DNA from: Methylicorpusculum sp.
Lineage (GTDB): Bacteria > Pseudomonadota > Gammaproteobacteria > Methylococcales > Methylomonadaceae
DNA: 64,000 bases
Direction: 5' to 3'
NCBI RefSeq assembly: GCF_030651835.1
Contig: NZ_JAUSBX010000011.1
Coordinates: 1 to 64,000 of the forward strand
Part shown: one piece after another, positions 37,913 through 46,429 of the stretch
Layout: the number at the start of each line of letters is the position of its first letter
How positions within the stretch are numbered: the first letter of the stretch is position 1
Notes under the pieces: model-generated
Databases searched by the model: none
Told to the model about the DNA's origin: nothing
Seen by the model: the letters and a program-made list of their open reading frames with translations, nothing else
Position numbers and translations under genes: made by a program

Positions 37913-40102
37913 TCACCCCTGCTGCAAACTGAACAATCGCGAATAGTAGCCCACGCTTTGGGTTAAAAGTTCGGCATGAGTGCCTTCTTCAACGATTTGC
38001 CCGCGATCCATCACGATGATGCGATTCGCATCTCTCACCGCACTGAGCCGATGCGCAATGATAATGACAGTGCGTCCTTTACTGATCGCTTTCATATTAA
38101 GCTGAATGATGTGCTCACTCTCGTAATCCAGCGCACTGGTGGCTTCGTCAAAAATTAGAATGCGCGGGTCGTTGATCAAGGCGCGTGCGATCGCAATGCG
38201 TTGCCGTTGGCCTCCCGAAAGTGTCGAACCATGCTCACCGACCGGAGTATCATAGCCTTCCGGCAATTCCGAAATAAAACCATGCGCGCCAGAGAGCTTG
38301 GCCATATGAATTATCTTTTCAATCGGCGCACCAGGATTGGAAAGCGCAATATTGTCACGAATACTTCGATTGAACAGGACATTCTCCTGTAACACTACAC
38401 CGATTTGTCTGCGCAATGAAGACGCATCCACCAAGGCTAAATCCATACCATCGACTAATATCCGACCTCGTTCAGGTACATAAAGTCGCTGCATCAGTTT
38501 TGCCAGCGTGCTCTTACCTGAACCGGAATGGCCGACCACACCAATGACCTCACCGGGAGAAATATCTAAGCGGATATTTTTAAGCACTTCCGGCCCGCCT
38601 GGGGTATACCGGAAAACAACATCATCCAATGTCAGATGGCCAGTTATAAGCGGTAACGCGCTTTTATTACCCGAAATCTCGGTATGCGTATTAAGAATAT
38701 CGCCCAATCGCTGCATCGAAATGCCAATCTGCTGAAAATCCGTCCACAATGACGCCAACCGGATCACAGGCTGCGCCACTTGACCCGCCAACATATTGAA
38801 AGCAATCAACTGACCTACAGTTAATTGGCCGTCAATCACCAGGCGCGCACCCAAATACATCGTAGCGACTGTAGCCAGTTTGCTGATTAAAGTAACGCCA
38901 CTGTTAGCTAAAGTCCCCACTGTAGCCGCGCGAAAACTTGACGATACATAAGCTGCGAGCTGATTATCCCATTGGCGCAGCCACTGCGGTTCTACCGCCA
39001 TACTTTTTACCGTATCAATACCGCTGATGGTTTCAACCAAAAATGCCTGGTTTTCAGCGTTTCGATTGAATTTTTCATGCAATCTGGCACGTAATAGCGG
39101 CGTAAAAACTACGGACAAGATAATGTAGCAAGGCAAAGATGCTAGTACAATCAAAGTCAACCAGCCGCTATAAAGCAACATTACCGCGATGAAAACCACG
39201 GAGAACATCAGATCCAATACCAGGGTAACGGAATTACCGGTCAAAAATGATCGAATATTTTCCAGTTCGCGTACCCTGGCAACAGAATCACCCACGCGTC
39301 TAGCTTGAAAATACGCTATAGGCAAATTCAGAAGATGTCTGAACAGCCTCGCACCCAGTTCCACATCCATGCGGCTGGTGGTATGGGAGAACACGTAACT
39401 ACGCAAGGCACCAAGCGATACCTCAAATATAATGACAACAGCCAAGCCGATGGCGATGACATCCAAGGTCACTAAACCCCTATGAACCAATACCTTATCC
39501 ATTACCACCTGAAAAAACAGCGGCGTAATCAGCGCAAAACATTGCAACACAAGACTGACCAGCAGAACTTCGGCCAACAGTTTTCGATATTTGACGACAG
39601 CGGGAATAAACCAGGTAAAGTCAAACTTGCTGAGCTCTCCTCCCAATGATGCACGTGAAGTCAGCAAAATCAACTCTCCTGACCAACATGATTGAAACTC
39701 GGCCAAGCTCAGCATTTTAGGGCGGCCCTCCTCAGGTGACTGGATTAACACCTTATTACCTTCGAAGCGCGCTAAAATAAAAAACTCGCCCGCCTCGCCT
39801 ATCGCAATGGCCGGTAAAGGCGTTTTAGCTAGCCGATTCAACCCCGTTTTGATCAGTTTGGCTTTCAAATGTAAATGTTTGGCGGCCAGTAATAAATCGA
39901 CGGTACCAAACATCCGGCCATGTTCTGCAAATTGATGAGCCAATTGATCCGGGTCCGCCCCAATACCGTGCAACCTAGCCATCATGACAAGACAAGTTAA
40001 GGCGGTATCCAGCTTTGATTGTGATTCAGTTGATTCCGGCGCAAAAGGATCAGCGTCCGTCGATCGGTTGCCATGAGACTCTTGATCGTTTGCTTTAAAC
40101 AT
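37913..40102 (-). CDS. HlyB-type ABC transporter (type I secretion ATPase) with C39-like domain
   Basis: 729 residues from ATG 40102, chosen for GGAG 7 bases upstream; the open frame extends 49 codons further upstream without support. An N-terminal C39-like domain (about 28-145) lacks the ECG catalytic cysteine motif (TALTCLVMMARLHG), so it should dock the substrate and not cleave it. Six TM helices span about 165-435. The nucleotide-binding domain has Walker A GHSGSGKS, signature LSGGQRQRIAIARAL and Walker B ILIFDEATSALD. It exports an RTX-like or other glycine-rich protein encoded elsewhere. Forms an operon with the HlyD gene. Confidence 0.94.
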   Translation of the reverse strand: MFKANDQESHGNRSTDADPFAPESTESQSKLDTALTCLVMMARLHGIGADPDQLAHQFAEHGRMFGTVDLLLAAKHLHLKAKLIKTGLNRLAKTPLPAIAIGEAGEFFILARFEGNKVLIQSPEEGRPKMLSLAEFQSCWSGELILLTSRASLGGELSKFDFTWFIPAVVKYRKLLAEVLLVSLVLQCFALITPLFFQVVMDKVLVHRGLVTLDVIAIGLAVVIIFEVSLGALRSYVFSHTTSRMDVELGARLFRHLLNLPIAYFQARRVGDSVARVRELENIRSFLTGNSVTLVLDLMFSVVFIAVMLLYSGWLTLIVLASLPCYIILSVVFTPLLRARLHEKFNRNAENQAFLVETISGIDTVKSMAVEPQWLRQWDNQLAAYVSSSFRAATVGTLANSGVTLISKLATVATMYLGARLVIDGQLTVGQLIAFNMLAGQVAQPVIRLASLWTDFQQIGISMQRLGDILNTHTEISGNKSALPLITGHLTLDDVVFRYTPGGPEVLKNIRLDISPGEVIGVVGHSGSGKSTLAKLMQRLYVPERGRILVDGMDLALVDASSLRRQIGVVLQENVLFNRSIRDNIALSNPGAPIEKIIHMAKLSGAHGFISELPEGYDTPVGEHGSTLSGGQRQRIAIARALINDPRILIFDEATSALDYESEHIIQLNMKAISKGRTVIIIAHRLSAVRDANRIIVMDRGQIVEEGTHAELLTQSVGYYSRLFSLQQG

Positions 40103-40305
40103 GATTGCTCCGATCCTTTTGAAAAATGTAAACCGGCAACAGTGCTTCGCTGCGATTACCGAAATCATCATTGCCTGATAATGGAGAGCAAGGTCGCCAG
40201 GCCCGCTTTGATGACACACGCTGAAAAATGAGTCTATATGACACCACAAACTCTAACGTACAAACTTAGTCTATACGCTTTTTTTAGCTGTGCGTTGGGA
40301 TTAGT

Positions 40306-40337
40306 CAAAAAGCATGAGAATAGCCTCACACTTTTTG
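40306..40337. terminator. Hairpin between the T1SS promoter region and the MITE
   Basis: CAAAAAG (40306-40312) and CTTTTTG (40331-40337) pair, with an inner GAG/CTC pairing. It could be a bidirectional terminator or chance structure. The rest of 40103-40386 holds no gene. Confidence 0.3.
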
Positions 40338-40386
40338 CTTTTGGTTATTAAGAATTTCGGATTAGCGCACAACAGGGATGACTCAT

Positions 40387-40529
40387 CAGCAATTCGAAAA
40401 AAGGGCTGAGGGAAGCTTTTTGAGGATGTCGACACAGGGGATGCTGCTGTCAAAATGGTTTACGGCGTTCCTCGAAAGGCTTTTCCCTGCCCAAAAAAGA
40501 CGCTGAAAATATCAATCTGGGAATTGCTG
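40387..40529 (-). mobile_element. MITE-like element, copy 3 (short form, 143 bp)
   Basis: Inverted relative to copies 1 and 2. Its left side begins CAGCAATTCGAAAAAAGGGC and its right side ends in CTGGGAATTGCTG, the reverse of the family 5' end. Flanked by the perfect 9-bp direct repeat ATGACTCAT at 40378-40386 and 40530-40538. It lacks the ~60-bp internal hairpin block of the long copies. Confidence 0.9.
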
Positions 40530-40641
40530 ATGACTCATACAGAACACTACTTATCACTAAGCGATACACCCTCCGAACTAAAAAATCGCAGACCCTCGAT
40601 TTACATTTATTCCTTTAACTTCCCTGTTTTGTTACGTCCAA

Positions 40642-41511
40642 TCAATAGATGGTTGCGGCTTGCGGCCTGATAATACACATGACTTCATAGGCTTGAAATA
40701 ATGCGTCATCTATTGCGCCTTGAATGACATTGGGTGTTAATTTCAGGAAGGCCAACACGTCTGAATTCAAGGTCGGCTCGAGAATATCAAAATTAAAATC
40801 GAATTTTGCGCAAGGCTCTATGCTATTCACAATTTTTCTAGCCACATTAATAATGCAGACATCTTCTCTTGGAGTATTGGCTTTAAGTGGATCCAATTGA
40901 AACGCGATTAACTCCCAAATGTTGGGTGGTAATTTCCATTGTTTAAGTAATTCCGCCCCCAGATCAGCATAGTTAAAACCAAAATGCTCTATTTCAGCCG
41001 CAGTCATCACTTCATCGCCCTGTTCTTTAAGCGCAAGAATTTCAGCCGATTCTCCGGGATAAGTCGAAAAAAATATCAGTTTACCTATACTGCTTAATAA
41101 GCCGGCAATAAAAAAACGCTCCTGGTCCGGATGTTTCAGTCGTTTGGCTAGGTTTCTAGACAATACCCCACAAGTGACACTGTGGTACCAAAACACATCC
41201 ATATCGACTAATTCAGCAGGAATCCCTTTAAACCGGGTTGCTACGGAAGTTGCCATAACAATATTTCTTAATTCATTAAAACCAACCAGAGTGATAGCCC
41301 GTGAAACGGTGTCTATTTTTCCCGGCATGCCGAAGTAAGCGCTGTTGACTAATTTAAGAATATTGGCGGTCAATGCGGGATCGTTGATAATGACACCCTC
41401 AAGTTCGAGGATGGAAGGTTCTGGAACAGTCAGCAATTCGTTAACACGTAATGCGATTTCCGGAAGCGAAAACAGAGACCTGACCTGTTTAACTAATTGT
41501 ATGGCATCCAT
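40642..41511 (-). CDS. HDOD-domain signalling protein
   Basis: 289 residues comprising one HDOD domain (about 15-210): LFSLPEIALRVNELL, the conserved DPALTANILKLVNSAYFG and AITLVGFNELRNIVMA. The metal-binding His/Asp pairs of true HD phosphodiesterases are not conserved, as in the family. HDOD proteins act in signal transduction (chemotaxis, twitching, c-di-GMP circuits), usually by protein binding. It is divergent from the GH3 glucosidase gene. No partner domain (REC, GGDEF) is fused. Confidence 0.9.
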   Translation of the reverse strand: MDAIQLVKQVRSLFSLPEIALRVNELLTVPEPSILELEGVIINDPALTANILKLVNSAYFGMPGKIDTVSRAITLVGFNELRNIVMATSVATRFKGIPAELVDMDVFWYHSVTCGVLSRNLAKRLKHPDQERFFIAGLLSSIGKLIFFSTYPGESAEILALKEQGDEVMTAAEIEHFGFNYADLGAELLKQWKLPPNIWELIAFQLDPLKANTPREDVCIINVARKIVNSIEPCAKFDFNFDILEPTLNSDVLAFLKLTPNVIQGAIDDALFQAYEVMCIIRPQAATIY

Positions 41512-41657
41512 TAATAACCTCTTTATTACACTTAATATTAAATTAACTCTTTATTTTCCCTAAAAGCAATAAAAACACCTATGTCCCTATATTCTGGAAA
41601 AGAGCCGTTGCTGCCTGTAATCCTATACCAAGGCGACTATCAGCCTAAGGACCTTAT

Positions 41658-43919
41658 GTGAAAACAATAGCAGGTTGCCTTACACTTTTTTTATTTATTT
41701 CGGAGTCACCCGTGAGCGCTCAAACAATGAACACCCTTATTGAAGATCAGGTTCTTGATTTATTATCAAAAATGACCCTGGAAGAAAAAGTTGGGCAAAT
41801 GACGCAGGTTGACTTTACCGTAATCGGAATACCGCCGGATCAAAACCCGACCTTTCCGATCGACCATCAAAAGCTTGAAGAGGCGGTCTTGAATCATCAT
41901 GTGGGATCCATTCTCAACACCCCATTTACGCCTGATAACAAAGCACAATCAATTGAATCCTGGCGAAAAATGCTGATGACCATTCGTGATGTTTCGCTTA
42001 AAACACGGCTAAAAATTCCAGTCATGTACGGTATAGACGCGATCCACGGCGCGTCTTATACGCAAAATTCGACTCTATTCCCGCAAGCGATCAATATGGC
42101 GGCTACTTTTAATACCGATTTAGCCTATCAAGAGGGCGTTATAACCGCCAGAGAAGTCCGTGCATCCGGATTACACTGGAATTTCTCACCGGTAATGGAT
42201 ATCGGCAGGCAGCCTCTTTGGCCGCGTTTATGGGAAACCTATGGTGAGGACGTCCATTTGTCTAGCGCCATGGGTTCGGCCTATATCAAAGGCCATCAAG
42301 GCGATGATTTTTCTGCGCCGGACAAGGCTCCCACCTGTTTGAAGCATTTTGTCGGATACAGCTTTCCTATTAATGGCAAAGACCGCTCGCCAGCCTGGAT
42401 AGGCGAAAGAATGTTGCGTGAATATTTTTTACCGGCTTTTGAAGCCGGCATCAAGCAAGGCGCACCAACCATCATGATCAACTCGGCTGAAGTCGATGGT
42501 ATTCCAGGTCACGCCAACTTCCAGTACTTAACGACGATTCTCAGAGACGAACTGGGTTTTAAAGGATTCACTGTTTCGGATTGGGCAGATATCAATCGTC
42601 TTTATACGCGTGATAAGTTGGCGGCCTCGCCCAAAGACGCCGTTAAAATGGCGGTGATGGCCGGAGTCGATATGAGCATGGTGCCCTTTGACTTTTCTTT
42701 TTACGATTTACTGCTGAATTTGGCCCGTTCCGGCGAAGTGCCTCTATCTCGTATTGATGAGGCGGTCTCTCGTATTCTGACAGTCAAATATCAAAGTGGA
42801 TTATTCGACTTTGACCGCCCGACGCCTGATCCAAAAGATCATTTTGCAACACCACAGGCGGTCGAGACGAATCGACAGGCGGCTCATGAATCCATCGTAT
42901 TGGCAAAAAACGTTGACCAGGTGTTGCCTTTAAAAAAAGAGGCCCGCATTCTGGTCACCGGGCCCACCGCCAATTTATTGAGCGTGCTAAACGGCGGCTG
43001 GACTATCACATGGCAAGGCGATGCCGAGGAATTGTACCCTCAAGAAAAATCAACCGTACTGGAAGCGATCCGTAAAAAATCGTCAGGAACTGTCACATAT
43101 ATAGGAGGGCAATCATTTGATGATGAGATTGATATAGATCGGGCGGTTAGCGAGGCGGCCAACCATGAATTTATCTTACTGTGTCTTGGCGAAAAGCCGT
43201 ATACCGAAACACCGGGTAATATCGATTCATTGATGCTTGAGCCCCGGCAACAAAAGTTGGCAGAGGCTCTGCTGAAAACCGGCAAACCGGTTATCCTGCT
43301 GACCTTGGGGGGTCGTCCGCGTATTATTACCGCACTTGCCGAAAAAGCGGCCGGGGTTATTTTGGGTTTCTTACCGGGCATGGAAGGAGGTGACGCTATT
43401 GCAGACATTCTGTTCGGTGACTATAACCCGAACGGCAAACTGCCTATCACGTATCCCAGAAACACAAATGATATCGTGCTCTACGATCACAAACCCATAG
43501 AAGCCTTCGAATGGAATGTCTATAACCCACTCTACCCCTTCGGCCATGGATTAAGCTATACCCAGTTTGAAACCACTGGCCTGACGCTGAGTAAACAGCA
43601 ACTGCAAATGGGAGAAAATTTGGATGTCAGCGTCAATGTCAAAAACACCGGAAACCGGACCGGCAAAGAAACGGTTTTGTTGTATTTAAACGATGTCGCC
43701 GCAACGGTCTCACGGCCCGTAAAACAGCTTAAAGCCTTTAAAAAAATCGAATTGACTCCGGGACAACAACAAACCGTCACGTTAACCTTGATGCCGAATG
43801 ATTTGTCCTTTATTGGTGTCAATCTGAAACGCATCATCGAACCCGGAGAGTTCAAAGTCATGATAGGCAATGAATCGAGATCGTTTACCTTAATCGGCTC
43901 CGCTGAATCTTCCCTTTAG
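41658..43919 (+). CDS. Periplasmic GH3 beta-glucosidase
   Basis: 753 residues with a signal peptide (MKTIAGCLTLFLFISESPVSAQ, cleavage after VSA). The GH3 N-domain contains VMYGIDAIHGASY, LKHFVGYSFPINGKDRSPAW and the nucleophile Asp in FTVSDWAD. The C-domain and a fibronectin-III-like domain (YPFGHGLSYTQFE onward) follow, as in BglX. It hydrolyses beta-glucosidic ends of oligosaccharides in the periplasm. GTG 41658 is the start, with AAGGA 6 bases upstream. The MFS sugar permease follows by 8 bp, so the released sugar is probably imported by it. Confidence 0.95.
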   Translation: MKTIAGCLTLFLFISESPVSAQTMNTLIEDQVLDLLSKMTLEEKVGQMTQVDFTVIGIPPDQNPTFPIDHQKLEEAVLNHHVGSILNTPFTPDNKAQSIESWRKMLMTIRDVSLKTRLKIPVMYGIDAIHGASYTQNSTLFPQAINMAATFNTDLAYQEGVITAREVRASGLHWNFSPVMDIGRQPLWPRLWETYGEDVHLSSAMGSAYIKGHQGDDFSAPDKAPTCLKHFVGYSFPINGKDRSPAWIGERMLREYFLPAFEAGIKQGAPTIMINSAEVDGIPGHANFQYLTTILRDELGFKGFTVSDWADINRLYTRDKLAASPKDAVKMAVMAGVDMSMVPFDFSFYDLLLNLARSGEVPLSRIDEAVSRILTVKYQSGLFDFDRPTPDPKDHFATPQAVETNRQAAHESIVLAKNVDQVLPLKKEARILVTGPTANLLSVLNGGWTITWQGDAEELYPQEKSTVLEAIRKKSSGTVTYIGGQSFDDEIDIDRAVSEAANHEFILLCLGEKPYTETPGNIDSLMLEPRQQKLAEALLKTGKPVILLTLGGRPRIITALAEKAAGVILGFLPGMEGGDAIADILFGDYNPNGKLPITYPRNTNDIVLYDHKPIEAFEWNVYNPLYPFGHGLSYTQFETTGLTLSKQQLQMGENLDVSVNVKNTGNRTGKETVLLYLNDVAATVSRPVKQLKAFKKIELTPGQQQTVTLTLMPNDLSFIGVNLKRIIEPGEFKVMIGNESRSFTLIGSAESSL

Positions 43920-43927
43920 GCACACTC

Positions 43928-45214
43928 ATGTCGCTTTTTACCGGCCTTAACAAAACTTCGCTTCATACTGATCAAAACAGGGCAACGCTGACATTGTTGA
44001 CTTCCTTGTTTTTCATTTGGGGTTTTATCACCTGTTTGAATGACATTCTGATTCCACATTTGAAATCGTTGTTTACGCTCAGTTATACCAAAGTCATGCT
44101 GGTACAGTTTTGCTTTTTTACTGCCTATTTTCTCGTTTCAATGCCTAGCGGTTATCTGGTCAAAAGAATCGGCTATAAAAACGCCATCGTCAGCGGATTG
44201 GCAATCGCTGGTTTTGGTTGCCTGCTGTTTTATCCGGCTGCGGCACTCAGGTTGTATTGGTTATTCCTGTCTGCATTTTTTGTATTGGCATCCGGCATCA
44301 CCATGCTGCAAGTCGCCGCAAATCCTTACGTCTCCCAATTAGGAAGCTCCGAAACCGCCTCAAGCCGCTTGACGTTGACACAGGCGTTTAATTCTCTGGG
44401 AACCACTGTAGCGCCTTATTTTGGGGCTACATTTATTCTGAGCAAGACGCTTATCACCAATTCAGCCGTTAACCCTTCCGCAATAGCCTCTCAGCGCGCT
44501 ATAGAAGCAGCCGCTGTACAAAATCCGTATTTATTGATATCGCTGATATTATTCACTACAGCCTTGGTGTGCTGGCTGTATAAATGGCCCGTTTTAAGCC
44601 GGGATCAAGCCCCATCAACTATTGAAAGACCGTTGGTTACTGTAAAAAAAGAAAGAAGCGTTTGGCAGGAAAGACATCTTATTCTAGGCGCCATTGCGAT
44701 TTTTCTTTATGTTGGGGCTGAAGTGTCAATTGGTAGTTTTATGGTAAATTTTTTATCAGAACCTAAAATTATCGGCCTGCCTAGTCATGAAGCGGCCAGT
44801 TACCTTTCCATTTACTGGGGCGGCGCCATGATTGGACGATTTTTAGGTGCTGCACTCATGGCGAAAATCAAACCCAACAAAGTATTGGTATTTCACGCGG
44901 TGGTTGCTGCTTTGCTGATCACAGTCGTTATTTTTGGCAGCGGTAAAGTGGCTATGATTGCCATTTTATCAGTCGGTTTTTGCAACTCGATTATGTTTCC
45001 CAGCATTTTTTCGTTGGGAATCAAGGATTTAGGAGGGTTGACCCAGCAGGGTTCCGGAATCTTATGCGCAGCGATTGTGGGCGGAGCAATCATTCCTGTT
45101 ATTCAGGGCCTGCTGGCCGACGCCTTTGGTATACAGCACGCCTTTGCTTTGGCCTGCCTGTGTTATTTATACATTGCTTACTTTGGGTGGTCAGGCCACG
45201 CCGTTAAGACCTGA
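43928..45214 (+). CDS. FHS-family sugar:H+ symporter (MFS)
   Basis: 428 residues with about 12 membrane helices. The family marks SLFFIWGFITCLNDILIPHLK and FCFFTAYFLVSMPSGYLVKRIGYK are those of the fucose/glucose-galactose permease (FucP/GluP) group, and LQVAANPYVSQLG is diagnostic. Imports a monosaccharide with protons; glucose is likely given the coupled GH3 beta-glucosidase 8 bp upstream. It overlaps the tail of a convergent gene by 11 bp. Confidence 0.93.
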   Translation: MSLFTGLNKTSLHTDQNRATLTLLTSLFFIWGFITCLNDILIPHLKSLFTLSYTKVMLVQFCFFTAYFLVSMPSGYLVKRIGYKNAIVSGLAIAGFGCLLFYPAAALRLYWLFLSAFFVLASGITMLQVAANPYVSQLGSSETASSRLTLTQAFNSLGTTVAPYFGATFILSKTLITNSAVNPSAIASQRAIEAAAVQNPYLLISLILFTTALVCWLYKWPVLSRDQAPSTIERPLVTVKKERSVWQERHLILGAIAIFLYVGAEVSIGSFMVNFLSEPKIIGLPSHEAASYLSIYWGGAMIGRFLGAALMAKIKPNKVLVFHAVVAALLITVVIFGSGKVAMIAILSVGFCNSIMFPSIFSLGIKDLGGLTQQGSGILCAAIVGGAIIPVIQGLLADAFGIQHAFALACLCYLYIAYFGWSGHAVKT

Positions 45215-45944
45215 GTTGCATCAGTGATTGCGCTCGCCAAGCCAAACCTTTGGTTAAATCCAGCCAAGACGATTTATGCTTCTGGTAGTTGAGTATCAAC
45301 TCTGCCTGATAAGTCAGTTTATTGTCGTTTTTAACCGTGCTTAAAATAAATTGAGCCCTGTTATCACCTGAAATGCCGTCTTTAAAATCATCCGGTAACT
45401 TAAAATTCACTCGTCCGGACGCATCAGTCCGGCCCTGCTGACGCGACCCATTCGTCGTCTCAAGCAATACCGCTGTATTGGCCATGGGCTCACCGTCCAA
45501 ACTCACACTGAACGTATAAGGCTGGCTACTCTCATAGCCTATTTCAGGCTTTGGCAATACTCTGGGTTCTATTTGTAAAGGCGATTTAACAACAGCAATC
45601 AAATCATCAGAGGAGGCTTCAATATCACGTCCTTCCAGAAAAAAATACCGCGTTTGCGTACGAATGACCTTACCTTGCTGGTGCTGAGTCACCAATGCAT
45701 GGTAGCCCTTGATTTCAGTAGAGGGCAACAACAGTGTTCCAGAGAAAACGGATACATAATTTTTGGTTAGACTCGGCGTCCAAAAGGCGACCCGCCCTGA
45801 TGAATCAAGCTCAATACTCATTTTCTCTTGATTTTGCAAGTCAGTACCTGCCAACTCTTTAACTTTGATCTTCACCTCGGATATAACTTGAGGAGTCGTT
45901 GTCGTTAGAGCGATCATAATCAGTGTTAGGAGAATTTTGTTCAT
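45204..45944 (-). CDS. Exported protein with Ig-like/carboxypeptidase-regulatory-like domain
   Basis: About 246 residues from ATG 45944 (MNKILLTLIMIALTTTTPQV), a signal peptide with probable cleavage near ISE; AAGGG lies 8 bases upstream, while ATG 45950 is a near alternative. The C-terminal part (about 145-215) has YTFSVSLDGEPMANTAVLLETTNG and GRTDASGRVNFKLP, the pattern of beta-sandwich domains that carry nickel/metal-uptake-like DUF4198 or carboxypeptidase-regulatory folds. The N-terminal half is a beta-rich unknown domain. No partner gene is visible; the function is unknown. Confidence 0.7.
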   Translation of the reverse strand: MNKILLTLIMIALTTTTPQVISEVKIKVKELAGTDLQNQEKMSIELDSSGRVAFWTPSLTKNYVSVFSGTLLLPSTEIKGYHALVTQHQQGKVIRTQTRYFFLEGRDIEASSDDLIAVVKSPLQIEPRVLPKPEIGYESSQPYTFSVSLDGEPMANTAVLLETTNGSRQQGRTDASGRVNFKLPDDFKDGISGDNRAQFILSTVKNDNKLTYQAELILNYQKHKSSWLDLTKGLAWRAQSLMQLRS

Positions 45945-46193
45945 GCTCATACCCTTTTCTTGTCGTAGCAATAAAAAGATTTCAAACTTTATTTATCACT
46001 ACTTAAATAAACCGCACAATAAAATCTAGTATCAAATTTTCCTCATTTTGAAAAAATACCTGATGAAGAAAGCGTTAAGGTACCGAATTATAAATTGTCC
46101 TTACCTTGCCTTAACCTGATAAAAATTATAACTAGCTATCAAACTTGGCGACAACCATTGTACTTAAAAAATATTACAGCAATATTTACACCA

Positions 46194-46213
46194 TTGTTAA
46201 ACAACGTTAACAA
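46194..46213. promoter_or_regulatory. 20-bp palindrome in the gap upstream of the exported protein
   Basis: TTGTTAA (46194-46200) and TTAACAA (46207-46213) are perfect arms with a 6-bp spacer, about 250 bp upstream of the minus-strand gene at 45944. It is a candidate operator. The rest of 45951-46429 is AT-rich with no gene seen. Confidence 0.35.
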
Positions 46214-46429
46214 TTGTTGCAGTCATCATTGGTTGATGGCTCAGAATGGTCAGCAAAGGAATTAAACTGTGTTATTTATCTATAAAAATAACCGGCCTTT
46301 GCCTCACCCTACTTTTCACTCCAACACCTCTATTCATAAAAAGGTCCATAAGAGTGCATTCCGGGCTTCATCATGAGGCACTCGTTGAATTGAAGGGGGT
46401 AAAGCAGATGCGATAAAAAAATCAATCGG

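Noticed and set aside
36472-40102. Type I secretion genes considered as a toxin or phage island
   Set aside because: No substrate, toxin, integrase or composition break is visible around them.
37913-40249. Longer start of the type I secretion ATPase at 40249
   Set aside because: The 49 extra residues are Cys/His-rich and unlike the family; GGAG precedes ATG 40102.
40455-40670. Plus-strand open frame starting inside MITE copy 3
   Set aside because: It begins within the element and runs into the mobile-element flank and the HDOD 3' end with no coding signal.
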